A stretch of DNA of 64,000 nucleotides. Source: Phreatobacter cathodiphilus. Its GTDB lineage: Bacteria; Pseudomonadota; Alphaproteobacteria; Rhizobiales; Phreatobacteraceae. Positions within the stretch are counted from its first letter, which is position 1. Each line of letters opens with the position of its first letter. Positions 44,999-54,426 of the stretch are shown here, piece by piece. The stretch spans positions 1,976,001 through 2,040,000 of the forward strand of contig NZ_CP027668.1 of the NCBI RefSeq assembly GCF_003008515.1. Reading direction: 5' to 3'. Under the pieces are notes generated by a model, which saw only the letters and a program-made list of their open reading frames with translations, was not told the DNA's origin and searched no databases. Position numbers and translations under genes: made by a program.

Positions 44999-46840
44999 AT
45001 GCCCGCCTATCGTTCACGCACCACGACCCACGGCCGCAACATGGCCGGCGCCCGCGGACTGTGGCGCGCCACCGGCATGAAGGACTCGGATTTCGGCAAG
45101 CCGATCATCGCCGTCGCCAATTCCTTCACCCAGTTCGTGCCCGGCCACGTGCACCTGAAGGATCTCGGCCAGCTCGTGGCCCGCGAAATCGAGAAGGCCG
45201 GCGGCGTCGCCAAGGAGTTCAACACCATCGCGGTCGACGACGGCATCGCCATGGGCCACGACGGCATGCTCTATTCGCTGCCCTCGCGCGAGATCATCGC
45301 CGACAGCGTCGAGTACATGGTCAACGCCCACTGCGCCGACGCCATGGTCTGCATCTCCAACTGCGACAAGATCACCCCCGGCATGCTGATGGCCGCCATG
45401 CGGCTCAACATCCCGACCATCTTCGTCTCCGGCGGGCCCATGGAGGCCGGCAAGTTCATTGCCGAGGGCGTGCTGAAGAAGGTCGACCTGATCGACGCCA
45501 TGGTGGCCGCCGCCGACGACCGCGTCTCGGACGAGGACGTGAAGGTCATCGAGCGCTCCGCCTGCCCGACCTGCGGCTCCTGCTCGGGCATGTTCACCGC
45601 CAATTCCATGAACTGCCTCACCGAAGCCCTCGGCCTCGCCCTGCCCGGCAACGGCTCGGTGCTCGCCACCCACGCCGACCGCGAGCGCCTCTTCGTCGAG
45701 GCCGGCCACCTCATCGTCGATCTGGCCCGCCGCCACTACGAGCAGGACGACATGAGCGTGCTGCCCCGCTCCGTCGCCTCGTTCAAGGCCTTCGAGAACG
45801 CCATGACGCTCGACATCGCCATGGGCGGCTCGACCAACACGGTGCTGCACCTGCTCGCCGCCTCCCACGAGGGCGAGATCGGCTTCACCATGGAGGACAT
45901 CGACCGCCTGTCGCGGCGCGTGCCCGTGCTCTGCAAGGTCGCGCCTTCGGTCGCCAACGTCCACATGGAGGACGTGCACCGCGCCGGTGGCATCATGGCG
46001 ATCCTCGGCGAGCTCTCCCGCGCCGGCCTCATCGACACCAGCCTGCCCACCGTCCATACCGAGAGCATGGCCGCCGCCCTCGCCCGCTGGGACGTCAAGG
46101 TTTCCGACAGCGAGAGCGTGCGCACCTTCTATTCGGCGGCCCCCGGCGGCGTCCCGACCCAGGTCGCCTTCAGCCAGAACCGCCGCTTCGAGGAGCTCGA
46201 TCTCGATCGCGAAAAGGGCGTCATCCGCTCCGCCGACCACGCCTATTCCAAGGACGGCGGCCTCGCCGTGCTCTTCGGCAACATCGCCCTCGACGGCTGC
46301 ATCGTGAAGACCGCGGGCGTCGACGCCTCGATCCTCAAATTCTCCGGCCCGGCCCGCATCTTCGAGAGCCAGGACGCCGCGGTCGACGCCATCCTGACCA
46401 ACAAGATCAAGGCCGGCGACGTCGTCGTCATCCGCTACGAGGGCCCGCGCGGCGGCCCCGGCATGCAGGAAATGCTCTATCCGACCAGCTACCTGAAGTC
46501 GAAGGGCCTCGGAAAGGCCTGCGCCCTCATCACCGACGGCCGCTTCTCAGGCGGCACCTCGGGCCTTTCCATCGGCCACGCCTCGCCGGAAGCGGCAGAG
46601 GGCGGCGCCATCGGCCTCGTGGAAGAGGGCGACATGATCGACATCGACATCCCCAACCGGACGATCGCCATGCGCGTCTCCGACGAGGAGATCGCCCGCC
46701 GCCGCGCCGCCATGGAAGCGAAGGGCAAGGCCGCCTGGAAGCCCGAGGCCCCGCGCAAGCGCAAGGTGTCGACCGCGCTGAGGGCCTATGCCGCCCTCGC
46801 CACCAGCGCCGCCAAGGGCGCCGTGCGGGTGGTCGACTGA
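44999..46840 (+). CDS. ilvD: Dihydroxy-acid dehydratase
   Basis: A 613-residue IlvD, which removes water from 2,3-dihydroxy-isovalerate and -methylvalerate in valine, leucine and isoleucine synthesis. Iron-sulphur ligands are visible: Cys122 ([10 protein letters not shown]) and Cys195 in [11 protein letters not shown] (189-199), plus the [14 protein letters not shown] segment. The length matches the longer form of the family (about 610-620). The ATG at 44999 gives the standard [19 protein letters not shown] start. A hairpin lies 9 bp past the stop. Confidence 0.97.
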   Translation: MPAYRSRTTTHGRNMAGARGLWRATGMKDSDFGKPIIAVANSFTQFVPGHVHLKDLGQLVAREIEKAGGVAKEFNTIAVDDGIAMGHDGMLYSLPSREIIADSVEYMVNAHCADAMVCISNCDKITPGMLMAAMRLNIPTIFVSGGPMEAGKFIAEGVLKKVDLIDAMVAAADDRVSDEDVKVIERSACPTCGSCSGMFTANSMNCLTEALGLALPGNGSVLATHADRERLFVEAGHLIVDLARRHYEQDDMSVLPRSVASFKAFENAMTLDIAMGGSTNTVLHLLAASHEGEIGFTMEDIDRLSRRVPVLCKVAPSVANVHMEDVHRAGGIMAILGELSRAGLIDTSLPTVHTESMAAALARWDVKVSDSESVRTFYSAAPGGVPTQVAFSQNRRFEELDLDREKGVIRSADHAYSKDGGLAVLFGNIALDGCIVKTAGVDASILKFSGPARIFESQDAAVDAILTNKIKAGDVVVIRYEGPRGGPGMQEMLYPTSYLKSKGLGKACALITDGRFSGGTSGLSIGHASPEAAEGGAIGLVEEGDMIDIDIPNRTIAMRVSDEEIARRRAAMEAKGKAAWKPEAPRKRKVSTALRAYAALATSAAKGAVRVVD

Positions 46841-46848
46841 CGGACCTG

Positions 46849-46882
46849 CGGGAGCCCCCCGCCCCGCGCATGCGGGCTCCCG
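46849..46882 (+). terminator. Hairpin after ilvD
   Basis: Arms CGGGAGCCC and GGGCTCCCG (9 bp) around a 16-base loop, directly after the ilvD stop. No T-run follows, so it may be a pause or processing site rather than a strong terminator. Confidence 0.4.
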
Positions 46883-46964
46883 CCGCGGCAGCATTGACCG
46901 GAGGCAGCGATTGCCTCCCAATCGGGCATCACTGCCGCATCCGCTGCCGCCCCGAGGAGCATTC

Positions 46965-48179
46965 GTGACCAGCACGTCCGTCGACACGGCCCCCCCTGCC
47001 GTCGACCGCACCTCGTTCGGCATCCTGGCGGCGCTCAGCACCTGCCACCTCCTGAACGACGTCATGCAGTCGCTGGTGGCCGCCCTCTACCCGGTGCTGA
47101 AGGCGAATTACGCGTTGGATTTCGGCCAGATCGGCCTCCTCGCCTTCGTCTTCTCGGGGACCGCCTCGCTGTTCCAGCCGCTGGTCGGCCTCTACACCGA
47201 CCGCCATCCCCAGCCCTATTCGCTCGCCGTCGGCATGGGCTTCTCCCTGACCGGCCTCATCCTGCTCGCCAATGCCGGCAGCTACGCCTTCCTGCTGCTG
47301 GCGGCGGCACTGGTGGGCTTCGGGTCGGCGGTCTTCCATCCCGAATCCTCGCGCATGGCGCGCATGGCATCCGGCGGGCGCCACGGCCTCGCCCAGTCGC
47401 TGTTCCAGGTCGGCGGCAATGCCGGCACGGCTCTCGGCCCCATCGCCGCGGCCTTCGTCATCCTGCCGCGCGGACAGCAATCCGTCGCCTGGTTCGCCGT
47501 CCTCGCCCTCGCCGCCATGGTCATCCTGACGAAGGTCGGCGGCTGGTACGCGGAGCGCCGCGCCGCCCAGGCCTCCCGCCCCGCCCCCGCGAAGCCGACC
47601 ATGCTGCCGCGCCGGCGGGTCATCGCCGCCATCGGCGTGCTCAGCCTGCTGATTTTCTCCAAATACGTCTACATGACGAGCCTTTCGAGCTACTACACCT
47701 TCTACGCCATGCACCGTTTCGGCGTGTCGGTGCGCGACTCGCAGCTCATGCTCTTCGTCTTCCTCGGGGCGCTGGCGGTCGGTACCCTGCTCGGCGGGCC
47801 CATCGGCGACCGCTTCGGCCGCAAGGTGGTGATCTGGGGCTCGATCCTCGGGACCCTGCCCTTCACCCTCGCCCTGCCCTATGCCGGGCTCACCGGCACC
47901 ATCGTGCTGACGGCGATCATCGGCGTCGTCATGGCCTCGGCCTTCTCGGCCATCCTCGTCTATGCTCAGGAACTGGTGCCCGGAAAGGTCGGCATGATCT
48001 CCGGCCTGTTCTTCGGCTTCGCCTTCGGCATGGGCGGTATCGGCGCCGCGGTGCTCGGCCAGATCGCCGACGCCAAGGGCATCGACTACGTCTACTGGCT
48101 CTGCTCGTTCCTGCCGCTCATCGGCCTGTTGACGATCTTCCTGCCCGACGTCGAGAAGCCGCGGGCGCGCCCGGCCTGA
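46965..48179 (+). CDS. fsr: MFS exporter, fosmidomycin-resistance (Fsr) family
   Basis: A 404-residue major-facilitator transporter with about 12 membrane segments. The opening LSTCHLLNDVMQSLVAALYPVLK, then LDFGQIGLLAFVFSGTASLFQP, VGLYTDRHPQPYSLAVGMGF and FHPESSRMARMASGGRHG are the signature of the Fsr family. Fsr in E. coli exports fosmidomycin. The start is GTG with GAGGAG 5 bases upstream; the upstream frame is shadow sequence. It ends exactly where the convergent small gene ends. Confidence 0.92.
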   Translation: MTSTSVDTAPPAVDRTSFGILAALSTCHLLNDVMQSLVAALYPVLKANYALDFGQIGLLAFVFSGTASLFQPLVGLYTDRHPQPYSLAVGMGFSLTGLILLANAGSYAFLLLAAALVGFGSAVFHPESSRMARMASGGRHGLAQSLFQVGGNAGTALGPIAAAFVILPRGQQSVAWFAVLALAAMVILTKVGGWYAERRAAQASRPAPAKPTMLPRRRVIAAIGVLSLLIFSKYVYMTSLSSYYTFYAMHRFGVSVRDSQLMLFVFLGALAVGTLLGGPIGDRFGRKVVIWGSILGTLPFTLALPYAGLTGTIVLTAIIGVVMASAFSAILVYAQELVPGKVGMISGLFFGFAFGMGGIGAAVLGQIADAKGIDYVYWLCSFLPLIGLLTIFLPDVEKPRARPA

Positions 48180-48473
48180 TCAGAGGGCGACGGGAGCCTG
48201 CGCGTCGAGCCATGCCCTCGCCCAGCCGAGCGCCTGGGCAATCTCGTCCTTGCTCATCTCGGCGGCGACCTCCTGCCGCCGATGGGCGGCGTCGCGGTCT
48301 CCCTTCAGGGCGGCGATGTTGAACCACATATGGGCGGCGACGAGGTCGCGCGGCACGACCCGGCCGGCGGCGTAGAGCGTCCCCAGTTCCCGCGCCGGCC
48401 TGTCGGCGAGCTCGGCGAGATCGCCGGGCACGATGGACGGCGCGTCGCCCTCTGCGAGGATCATCACGGTCAT
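48180..48473 (-). CDS. Small Sel1-like-repeat protein
   Basis: A 97-residue cytoplasmic protein. Its centre, LGTLYAAGRVVPRDLVAAHM, then WFNIAALKGDRDAAHRR, is one Sel1-like (TPR-related) repeat, followed by EVAAEMSKDEIAQALGWARAWL, a familiar ending in small alphaproteobacterial Sel1 proteins. The ATG has GGAG 8 bases upstream; the open frame beyond it is not protein-like. Partners are unknown. It is convergent with the Fsr gene with no gap. Confidence 0.75.
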   Translation of the reverse strand: MTVMILAEGDAPSIVPGDLAELADRPARELGTLYAAGRVVPRDLVAAHMWFNIAALKGDRDAAHRRQEVAAEMSKDEIAQALGWARAWLDAQAPVAL

Positions 48474-48596
48474 CGCATGATCTCCGGTTGAAACGGGCCG
48501 CCCTGCGGCCGCCCGATACCCTTCAGTCACGCGCAGTCTGCTTCCCATAGGTCAACGATGGATTAACGCTACGGGAAGGTGAACGGGCCGGCGCCC

Positions 48597-49295
48597 TCAG
48601 CGCGCCTTCTGGCCGAACAGCACCGCCTGCGCCGCCGGGTCGGTCGGCGGTGTCGCGGCGCGGTCCTCCTTGTTGACCATCAGCCCCTTCTGCACGGCGG
48701 GGCGGGCGAGCATGCGCTCGATCCAGGCCTTCACGTTGGGAAACTGCGCCATGTCCTGGCCCTGCCGCTCCCAGAGCTTGGCCCAACCGATACAGGCCAT
48801 GTCGACGATGGAATAGCTGTCGCAGATGAACTCGCGGCCCTCCAGCCGCCGGTTCAGCACGCCGTAGAGGCGGTTGGCCTCGTTGGTGTAGCGGTTGATG
48901 GCGTATTCGATCTTCTCCGGCGCATAGATGCGGAAATGGTGCGTCTGGCCGAGCATCGGACCGAAGCCGGCCATCTGCCACATCAGCCACTCTTCCACCG
49001 CCACCCGGCCGCGCTCGTCGGGGGGATAGAACTTGCCCGTCTTGCGCCCGAGATACATGAGGATGGCGCCGGACTCGAAGACCGAGATCGGCTCGCCGCC
49101 CGGCCCGTCGGGATCGAGGATGGCGGGCATGCGGTTGTTGGGCGCGATCTTCAGGAAGTCAGGCTTGAACTGGTCGCCCTTGCCGATGTTCACGGGGATG
49201 ACCGTGTAGGGCAGCCCGCATTCCTCCAGCATGATCGTGATCTTCCACCCGTTCGGCGTCGGCCAGTAGTGGAGTTCGATCGGACGTTGCGACAT
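48597..49295 (-). CDS. Nu-class glutathione S-transferase (YfcG-like disulfide oxidoreductase)
   Basis: A 232-residue GST. The N-terminal ELHYWPTPNGWKITIMLEE carries the Thr13-Pro-Asn15 motif of nu-class enzymes such as E. coli YfcG, which reduce disulfides using two bound glutathiones. Further motifs are IGKGDQFKPDFLKIAPNNRM-PAI and FESGAILMYLG (the Glu-Ser pair), and the helical C-terminal domain has YSIVDMACIGW. The start is the ATG of MSQRPIELHYW. It stands alone. Confidence 0.9.
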   Translation of the reverse strand: MSQRPIELHYWPTPNGWKITIMLEECGLPYTVIPVNIGKGDQFKPDFLKIAPNNRMPAILDPDGPGGEPISVFESGAILMYLGRKTGKFYPPDERGRVAVEEWLMWQMAGFGPMLGQTHHFRIYAPEKIEYAINRYTNEANRLYGVLNRRLEGREFICDSYSIVDMACIGWAKLWERQGQDMAQFPNVKAWIERMLARPAVQKGLMVNKEDRAATPPTDPAAQAVLFGQKAR

Positions 49296-49512
49296 GGGGC
49301 GTCTCCGCGGGGCTCTGGGGTGCCGGTCTGGTCCGGCGGCCGTCGGCTTGGAGCCTAGCACTTGGGTGCGGCAGGTGAACCCCGCCTGGCGTATCCGTGC
49401 GATGCCCCAGTTGCGCGGTTGCGGGAACACGGCAGGATGCAACCGACATGGCGTTCATCCCGGGTTCGGCCGGAGGGTGGGATGGTGCGCCCGATCACAA
49501 GGAGGATCACCC

Positions 49513-49800
49513 ATGCGACTTCACTGGCTCGCGGCCCTCGCCGCCCTCGTCCTCACCGCCGACATCGCCGCTGCGCAGACCGCCACGACCGGCCGCAGCC
49601 GGAGTTCCGCGACCGAGACCACCACCACGCCGCCGGCATCTACCACCACGCGCCGCCCGCGCTCGGCCGCCCAGCTCCGCAACGACCAGATCATGCGCGA
49701 CTGCGGCGCCGAATGGCGGCGCGACAAGACCCGCCTCCAGGCAGCCGGCAAGACCTGGCGCAGCTTCCTGCCCGAGTGCCGGGCCCGCCGCCGGAGCTGA
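49513..49800 (+). CDS. Small secreted protein, PsiF-like cysteine motif
   Basis: A 95-residue exported protein with a clean signal peptide (MRLHWLAALAALVLTADIAA, cut after AQ). A Thr/Ser/Arg-rich linker follows. The C-terminal part, IMRDCGAEWRRDKTRLQAAG and KTWRSFLPECRAR, has two cysteines 34 residues apart around the Cys-Gly-x-Glu-Trp and Trp-x-x-Phe-x-x-x-Cys words of PsiF-like small proteins. Function unknown. The ATG has GGAGG 7 bases upstream. Confidence 0.72.
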   Translation: MRLHWLAALAALVLTADIAAAQTATTGRSRSSATETTTTPPASTTTRRPRSAAQLRNDQIMRDCGAEWRRDKTRLQAAGKTWRSFLPECRARRRS

Positions 49801-49816
49801 GACCGGCCTTCGGGCC

Positions 49817-50287
49817 TCAGTCGAGGACCATCTTGAAGCCCTCGTGGCTCTTGGCAAAGCCCAGCCGCTCGTAGAAGCGGTGGGCGTCGGTCCGGCTCTT
49901 GTTCGAGGAGAGTTCGATCAGGCCGATGCCCGCCTGCCGCGCCCTGTCGAGGGCGTGGCGCATCATCTCCGCGCCGACCCCGGTGCCGCGCAGCGTTGGG
50001 TCGACATGGACGCTCTCGATCTTGCCGCGGGTGCGGCCGCGCTCGGCGATCCCCGGCAGGACGGTGAGCTGGTAGGTGCCAACCACCCGCCCGTCCTTTT
50101 CGGCGACGAAGAGGCGGTTGGCCTCCGAGGCGGCGACCCGGGCGAAGGCTTCCGCGTAGACCGGCAGCCGGCCCTCCGCCTCGGCCTCCTCCGCCGTCAT
50201 CGGCTTCGCGGCATTGCCCATGGCGATGAGCGCGGCGATGCGCGGCACGTCCGCCGCGGTCGCCTCCCGGACGGCGACGTCGCTCAT
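49817..50287 (-). CDS. GNAT-family N-acetyltransferase
   Basis: A 156-residue GNAT enzyme: VAVREATAADVPRIAALIAM at the start, IESVHVDPTLRGTGVGAEMM as the acetyl-CoA-binding strand and loop (RGTGVG), and HRFYERLGFAKSHEGFKM at the end. The acceptor is unknown. Its ATG overlaps the upstream GST stop by 4 bases, so the two are translationally coupled. Confidence 0.9.
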   Translation of the reverse strand: MSDVAVREATAADVPRIAALIAMGNAAKPMTAEEAEAEGRLPVYAEAFARVAASEANRLFVAEKDGRVVGTYQLTVLPGIAERGRTRGKIESVHVDPTLRGTGVGAEMMRHALDRARQAGIGLIELSSNKSRTDAHRFYERLGFAKSHEGFKMVLD

Positions 50288-50916
50288 GCCTGCGCCGTCT
50301 TGGGCAGGCCGTCGCTCGGGATGAAGCCCGGCAGCGCCTCCATGCGGGCCATCCAGGCGCCGATGGCCGGATAGGCCTTCAGGTCGAAGCCCGCTTGTGG
50401 CGCGAAGGCGACGACGCCGTAGACGTCGATGTCGGCGATGCTTGGCTTTGTGCCGACGAGCCAGTCGGAGGCGGCCAGAGCCTCCTCCAGCACCTTCAGG
50501 GCGGCATTGCCCTCGGCCCAGTACATTTCCATGACCGGCTGGTTGAAGTTGCGGATGCCGAAGCGCTGGGCGCGCGAGCGGTAGATCGGCCCGGCCAGCC
50601 GGTCGAAGTCCCAGAACATCCATTCGCGGGCGCGGGCGGGGCCGGCGGCGCCCTCCCCCTGGAACTTGCCGAGCTCGGCCGCGAGATGTTCGAGAATGGC
50701 GGCCGACTGGCAGAGCGCGAGGCCGGTCTTCGCATCGTCCAGCACCGGCACTTGGCCGAACCGGTTCTTGGCGAGGAAGGCCGGGCTCTTGTGCTCACCG
50801 GCGCGCAGGTTGACCGAATGATAGGCGAAATCCTCGCCGCAGAGGCTGAGCATCAGGCCCACCTTGTAGGTGGGGCCGGACAGCCAGAAACCGTGGAGCG
50901 TGAAGCGCTTCGTCAT
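50284..50916 (-). CDS. Glutathione S-transferase family protein
   Basis: A 210-residue GST-fold protein: FTLHGFWLSGPTYKVGLMLS, NRFGQVPVLDDAKTGLALCQ, then SAAILEHLA for the thioredoxin half, and KPSIADIDVYGVVA in the helical half. The ATG has a GGAGG site within GGAGGACCTCACA. It is followed by an overlapping GNAT gene. The substrate is unknown. Confidence 0.88.
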   Translation of the reverse strand: MTKRFTLHGFWLSGPTYKVGLMLSLCGEDFAYHSVNLRAGEHKSPAFLAKNRFGQVPVLDDAKTGLALCQSAAILEHLAAELGKFQGEGAAGPARAREWMFWDFDRLAGPIYRSRAQRFGIRNFNQPVMEMYWAEGNAALKVLEEALAASDWLVGTKPSIADIDVYGVVAFAPQAGFDLKAYPAIGAWMARMEALPGFIPSDGLPKTAQA

Positions 50917-50995
50917 TGTGAGGTCCTCCCAGGGAGGCGCATGGAAGCCCCGGCTACCGCTGCCGCGCAAGAGGGTCTGCGCGCGCTGCTGCCAT

Positions 50996-51454
50996 TCACG
51001 CCGGCGGGTCGCCGAAGCACCAGCCCACGAAGCGGCCGAGCAGGTCGGTGAGCAGCAGGAGGCCCGCTGCAATCAGCAGGATTTCCCACCCTGCCCCGCC
51101 CGTCGCCACGATGATCGGGTCGGCCCCGGCCGGCGAATGCACCGTATCGGTGAGCAGCATCGCCACCAGCGCCAGAGCCACCGCCCCGGCGACTGCATAG
51201 TCGCTGCGTCCGGCAAGAACCGCGAGGAACCCGGCCGCGAGCCCGAGGGCATGGCCGCCATAGAGGCTGCGCGGCCGCGCCATGCGGCTGTCGGGCATGC
51301 CGAAGACGATCACCGCCGATCCGCCGATGGAGGCGAGCAGCAGCGGCAGCGAGAAGGTCCGGAAGGCGAAGGTGGCCGCCAGCACGACGCCGGCGGTAGC
51401 GATGGCGGCGGCGGCGAGCCGGGCGGGGGTCGGCGGGGTGTTGCGCAGGATCAT
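50996..51454 (-). CDS. HPP-family integral membrane protein
   Basis: A 152-residue inner-membrane protein with about four hydrophobic segments. The SLPLLLASIGGSAVIVFGMP, SLYGGHALGLAAGF and HSPAGADPIIV stretches match the HPP family (named for a His-Pro-Pro motif, here in changed form). Members have been linked to nitrite transport in chloroplasts and cyanobacteria; the bacterial role is mostly unknown. The second ATG in the frame is chosen because it starts the usual basic N-terminus. Confidence 0.82.
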   Translation of the reverse strand: MILRNTPPTPARLAAAAIATAGVVLAATFAFRTFSLPLLLASIGGSAVIVFGMPDSRMARPRSLYGGHALGLAAGFLAVLAGRSDYAVAGAVALALVAMLLTDTVHSPAGADPIIVATGGAGWEILLIAAGLLLLTDLLGRFVGWCFGDPPA

Positions 51455-51521
51455 GGGGCGGCCTTGCTGCGGAATCGTCTTGCAGACGGGCTCAAGCAAG
51501 TTGCGTGCAGCCGCAGCGTCA

Positions 51522-52088
51522 TCACCGCCCCGACCGCTCCAGTTCCTCGATATGGGCCCAGATCGTCTTGAACACTTCCGTCCGCACCAGCCGCTCGATG
51601 CCGTCGGCGCGGACCTGGTCGGGATGGAACTCGCGGGCGATGAACTTCTTCAGCGCGCGGTATTTCTCGCCATTGTCGACGGGCGCGTTCGCGGCGCTCT
51701 CCTCGCGGATCTGCGCCCTCGCCTTCCAGGCGTCGCGCTCGATGGTGAGCGTCCGGCAGAGGGCCTGGAGCCTGGCGATGTCCGCCTCCGAAGCGGCCTC
51801 GTCCGGAGGCGGGGCGGGAGCCCGCGCCGCCCGCTCGCCGAACCCCTGCCCATTGCGGATGCCGGCGCTGCGCTTCGCCGGTGGCGGCGGCTCGCCCTTG
51901 GCGAGCGCTTCGGCGAAGGCGAGGAACTCCTTGCGGGAGCGGAAGCGCCGGCTCTCGCCGGTCTCTTCGTGGGCGACGGCGATGACGCCCTCCCCGACCG
52001 CGATCTGATAGCCCGCCGCCGCGACGATCTCCTCGGCGCCGCGATAGCGGGGATCCCGCTCGATGTTCGACGTCCACAGGCTCGCCAT
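51522..52088 (-). CDS. Hypothetical protein with C-terminal J-domain-like region
   Basis: A 188-residue cytoplasmic protein. The N-terminal 65 residues (SNIERDPRYRGAEEIVAAAG, then SRKEFLAFAEALAKGE) look like a small alpha/beta module, followed by a Pro-rich linker and a likely coiled coil (IARLQALCRTLTIERDAWKA, about 104-130). The last 50 residues (KYRALKKFIAREFHPDQVRA, VFKTIWAHIEEL) resemble a DnaJ J domain, with His-Pro-Asp at 155-157. It lies 40 bp after gatB on the same strand. If the J-domain reading is right, it could stimulate an Hsp70; this is inference. Confidence 0.65.
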   Translation of the reverse strand: MASLWTSNIERDPRYRGAEEIVAAAGYQIAVGEGVIAVAHEETGESRRFRSRKEFLAFAEALAKGEPPPPAKRSAGIRNGQGFGERAARAPAPPPDEAASEADIARLQALCRTLTIERDAWKARAQIREESAANAPVDNGEKYRALKKFIAREFHPDQVRADGIERLVRTEVFKTIWAHIEELERSGR

Positions 52089-52128
52089 CCGATGGTCCTG
52101 TCCGGCGCAGGACGGGCCGCGCCCCGCC

Positions 52129-53598
52129 TCAGATCCCGAGCTTCGCCTTCAGCATGGCATTGACGGCTTCCGGATTGGCCTTGCCGCCGGACGCCTTCAT
52201 CACCTGGCCGACGAACCAGCCGAGCATGGTGGGCTTCGCCTTGGCCTGCTCGACCTTGTCGGGATTGGCGGCGATGACCTCGTCGATGACCTTCTCGATG
52301 GCGCCGGTGTCGGTGACCTGCTTCATGCCGCGCGCCTCGACGATGGCCGCGGGGTCGCCGCCCTCGGTGAAGACGATCTCGAACAGGTCCTTGGCGATCT
52401 TGCCGGAGATGGTGCCGGCCTGGATCAGGTCGATGATGCCGCCGATCTGGTCGGGCGAGACGGGCGAGGCGGTGACGTCCTTGCCCTCCTTGTTGAGGCG
52501 GCCGAACAGCTCGTTGATGACCCAGTTGGCGGCGCTCTTGCCGTCACGGCCCTTGGCCACCGCCTCGAAATAGTCGGCGCTCTCCTTCTCCAGCACCAGG
52601 ATGGAGGCGTCGTAGGGCGTCAGGCCGTAGTCGGCGATGAGGCGGGCCTTCTTGGCGTCGGGAAGCTCCGGCAGCACCGCGGCGAGGTCGTCCACATAGG
52701 CCTGGCTGAATTCGAGCGGCAGCAGGTCCGGATCGGGGAAGTAGCGGTAGTCGTGCGCCTCTTCCTTCGAGCGCATGGAACGCGTCTCGCCCTTGGTCGC
52801 GTCGTAGAGGCGCGTCTCCTGGTCGATCGTGCCGCCGTCCTCGATGATGCCGATCTGGCGGCGCGCCTCGTAGTCCACGGCCTGGCCGATGAAGCGGATC
52901 GAGTTGACGTTCTTGATCTCGCAGCGCGTGCCGAAGGGCTCGCCCGGCCGGCGCACGGAGACGTTGACGTCGGCGCGCAGGTTCCCCTTCTCCATGTCGC
53001 CGTCGCAGGTGCCGAGATAGCGCAGGATGGTGCGCAGCTTGGTCACATAGGCCTTGGCCTCGTCGGCCGAGCGCATGTCCGGCTTGGAGACGATCTCCAT
53101 CAGCGCCGTTCCCGAGCGGTTGAGGTCGATATAGGACAGGGTGGGGTGCTGGTCGTGGATCGACTTGCCGGCGTCCTGTTCGAGATGCAGGCGCTCGATG
53201 CCGACCTTGAAGCTTTCGGTCGGCGACAGATCGACGATGACCTCGCCCTCACCGACGATCGGGCTCTTGTACTGGCTGATCTGGTAGCCCTGCGGCAGGT
53301 CCGGGTAGAAGTAGTTCTTCCGGTCGAAGACCGAGCGGTGGTTGATCTTCGCCTTGAGGCCGAGGCCGGTGCGGATCGCCTGGCGCACGCATTCCTCGTT
53401 GATCACCGGCAGCATGCCCGGCATGGCCGCGTCGACGAGGCTGACCTGGCTGTTTTCCGGCGCACCGAAGCCGACCGCCGCGCCCGAGAACAGCTTGGCG
53501 TTGGACGCCACCTGGGCATGGATCTCGAGGCCGATCACCACCTCCCAGTCGCCGGTGGCGCCGGGGATGAGGTTCTTCGGATTGGCGTGAGCGGTCAT
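52129..53598 (-). CDS. gatB: Aspartyl/glutamyl-tRNA amidotransferase subunit B
   Basis: A 489-residue GatB, the subunit that activates the misacylated Glu-tRNA(Gln) or Asp-tRNA(Asn) for amidation. Visible signature: [58 protein letters not shown] and the C-terminal YqeY-like domain ending in [16 protein letters not shown]. The start is the internal ATG of [10 protein letters not shown]. It is separated from gatC-gatA by the sigma/anti-sigma pair on the same strand. Confidence 0.97.
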   Translation of the reverse strand: MTAHANPKNLIPGATGDWEVVIGLEIHAQVASNAKLFSGAAVGFGAPENSQVSLVDAAMPGMLPVINEECVRQAIRTGLGLKAKINHRSVFDRKNYFYPDLPQGYQISQYKSPIVGEGEVIVDLSPTESFKVGIERLHLEQDAGKSIHDQHPTLSYIDLNRSGTALMEIVSKPDMRSADEAKAYVTKLRTILRYLGTCDGDMEKGNLRADVNVSVRRPGEPFGTRCEIKNVNSIRFIGQAVDYEARRQIGIIEDGGTIDQETRLYDATKGETRSMRSKEEAHDYRYFPDPDLLPLEFSQAYVDDLAAVLPELPDAKKARLIADYGLTPYDASILVLEKESADYFEAVAKGRDGKSAANWVINELFGRLNKEGKDVTASPVSPDQIGGIIDLIQAGTISGKIAKDLFEIVFTEGGDPAAIVEARGMKQVTDTGAIEKVIDEVIAANPDKVEQAKAKPTMLGWFVGQVMKASGGKANPEAVNAMLKAKLGI

Positions 53599-53718
53599 GG
53601 ATGGGCCCGGCGGTGAAGGAGATGCGCTTGGGTAGCCCAATGCGGCCGCCATCGGCAATAGGCAGTGGGCAGTCGCTCCTGACGACGGCTCACTGGCGAC
53701 GGCCGGCAGCCCTTGGTC

Positions 53719-54426
53719 TCACAGCGGCGTGGCGCCCCGCCCGACATAGAGGATCGGCCCGGTCGGCCGGCCCGTCGGCGAGCCGCCCGCCGGCTCCAGC
53801 GTGATCTCGTAGAGTTGCTGGTCCACCGGCCGTGGCATGCCGGAGGTCGCATAGTCGCGCGCCTGCGCCCGTTCCATCAGGCCGACCGAGCGCGGCCCGA
53901 CCTGCCGGTCCCACAGCGTCCAGACCTGCAGCACCCTTCCCTCGGGCACCGGGATGGCGCGCAGCGGCACGACACGGATGCGCCCGTCGGCGAAGGCCTC
54001 GACGATGGCGCCGGCCTCGCCGCCGTTCGGGGCGTTCAGCACCGCGACCACCGCCGGCTTGCCCGCGCCGCCGCCGAAGGGCTGGGCCACCAGCAGCACC
54101 GCCATGACCAGCGCCGCCGCGGCACCGGCGAGCGACGCGAGCCTCAGGGTCGAGACATCCTGCCAGACGCGGGCGAACCATCCGGGGGCGGCTTCCGGCG
54201 CCGGGCGCGCCGAACCCACAGCCGCTTCGATGGCCGGCCAGAGCCCTTCCGAGGGCGTCAGTTGCGTCGCCGTCTCGTCGAGGGCGAGAAGCCGCGTGCG
54301 CCAGTCCGCGACGGCGCGGCGCGCCTCGCCATCGGTGGCGATCCGCCGCTCGAAGGCCTCCTGCTCCTCCGGCGACATCAGTCCGGCGACATATTCACCG
54401 GCGGTGGCGATGAGATCGTCGGTCAT
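53719..54426 (-). CDS. Anti-sigma factor (RskA-like, zinc-less)
   Basis: A 235-residue membrane protein. The N-terminal cytoplasmic domain, TAGEYVAGLMSPEEQEAFER, is the anti-sigma domain. One membrane segment lies near residue 100 (LASLAGAAAALVMAVLLVAQ), then a periplasmic RskA domain with VLQVWTLWDRQVGPRSVGLM and the C-terminal GRPTGPILYVGRG. There is no His-x3-Cys-x2-Cys zinc motif. Its ATG overlaps the sigma gene stop by 4 bases, ensuring balanced synthesis. It should hold the sigma factor at the membrane until an envelope signal arrives. Confidence 0.92.
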   Translation of the reverse strand: MTDDLIATAGEYVAGLMSPEEQEAFERRIATDGEARRAVADWRTRLLALDETATQLTPSEGLWPAIEAAVGSARPAPEAAPGWFARVWQDVSTLRLASLAGAAAALVMAVLLVAQPFGGGAGKPAVVAVLNAPNGGEAGAIVEAFADGRIRVVPLRAIPVPEGRVLQVWTLWDRQVGPRSVGLMERAQARDYATSGMPRPVDQQLYEITLEPAGGSPTGRPTGPILYVGRGATPL

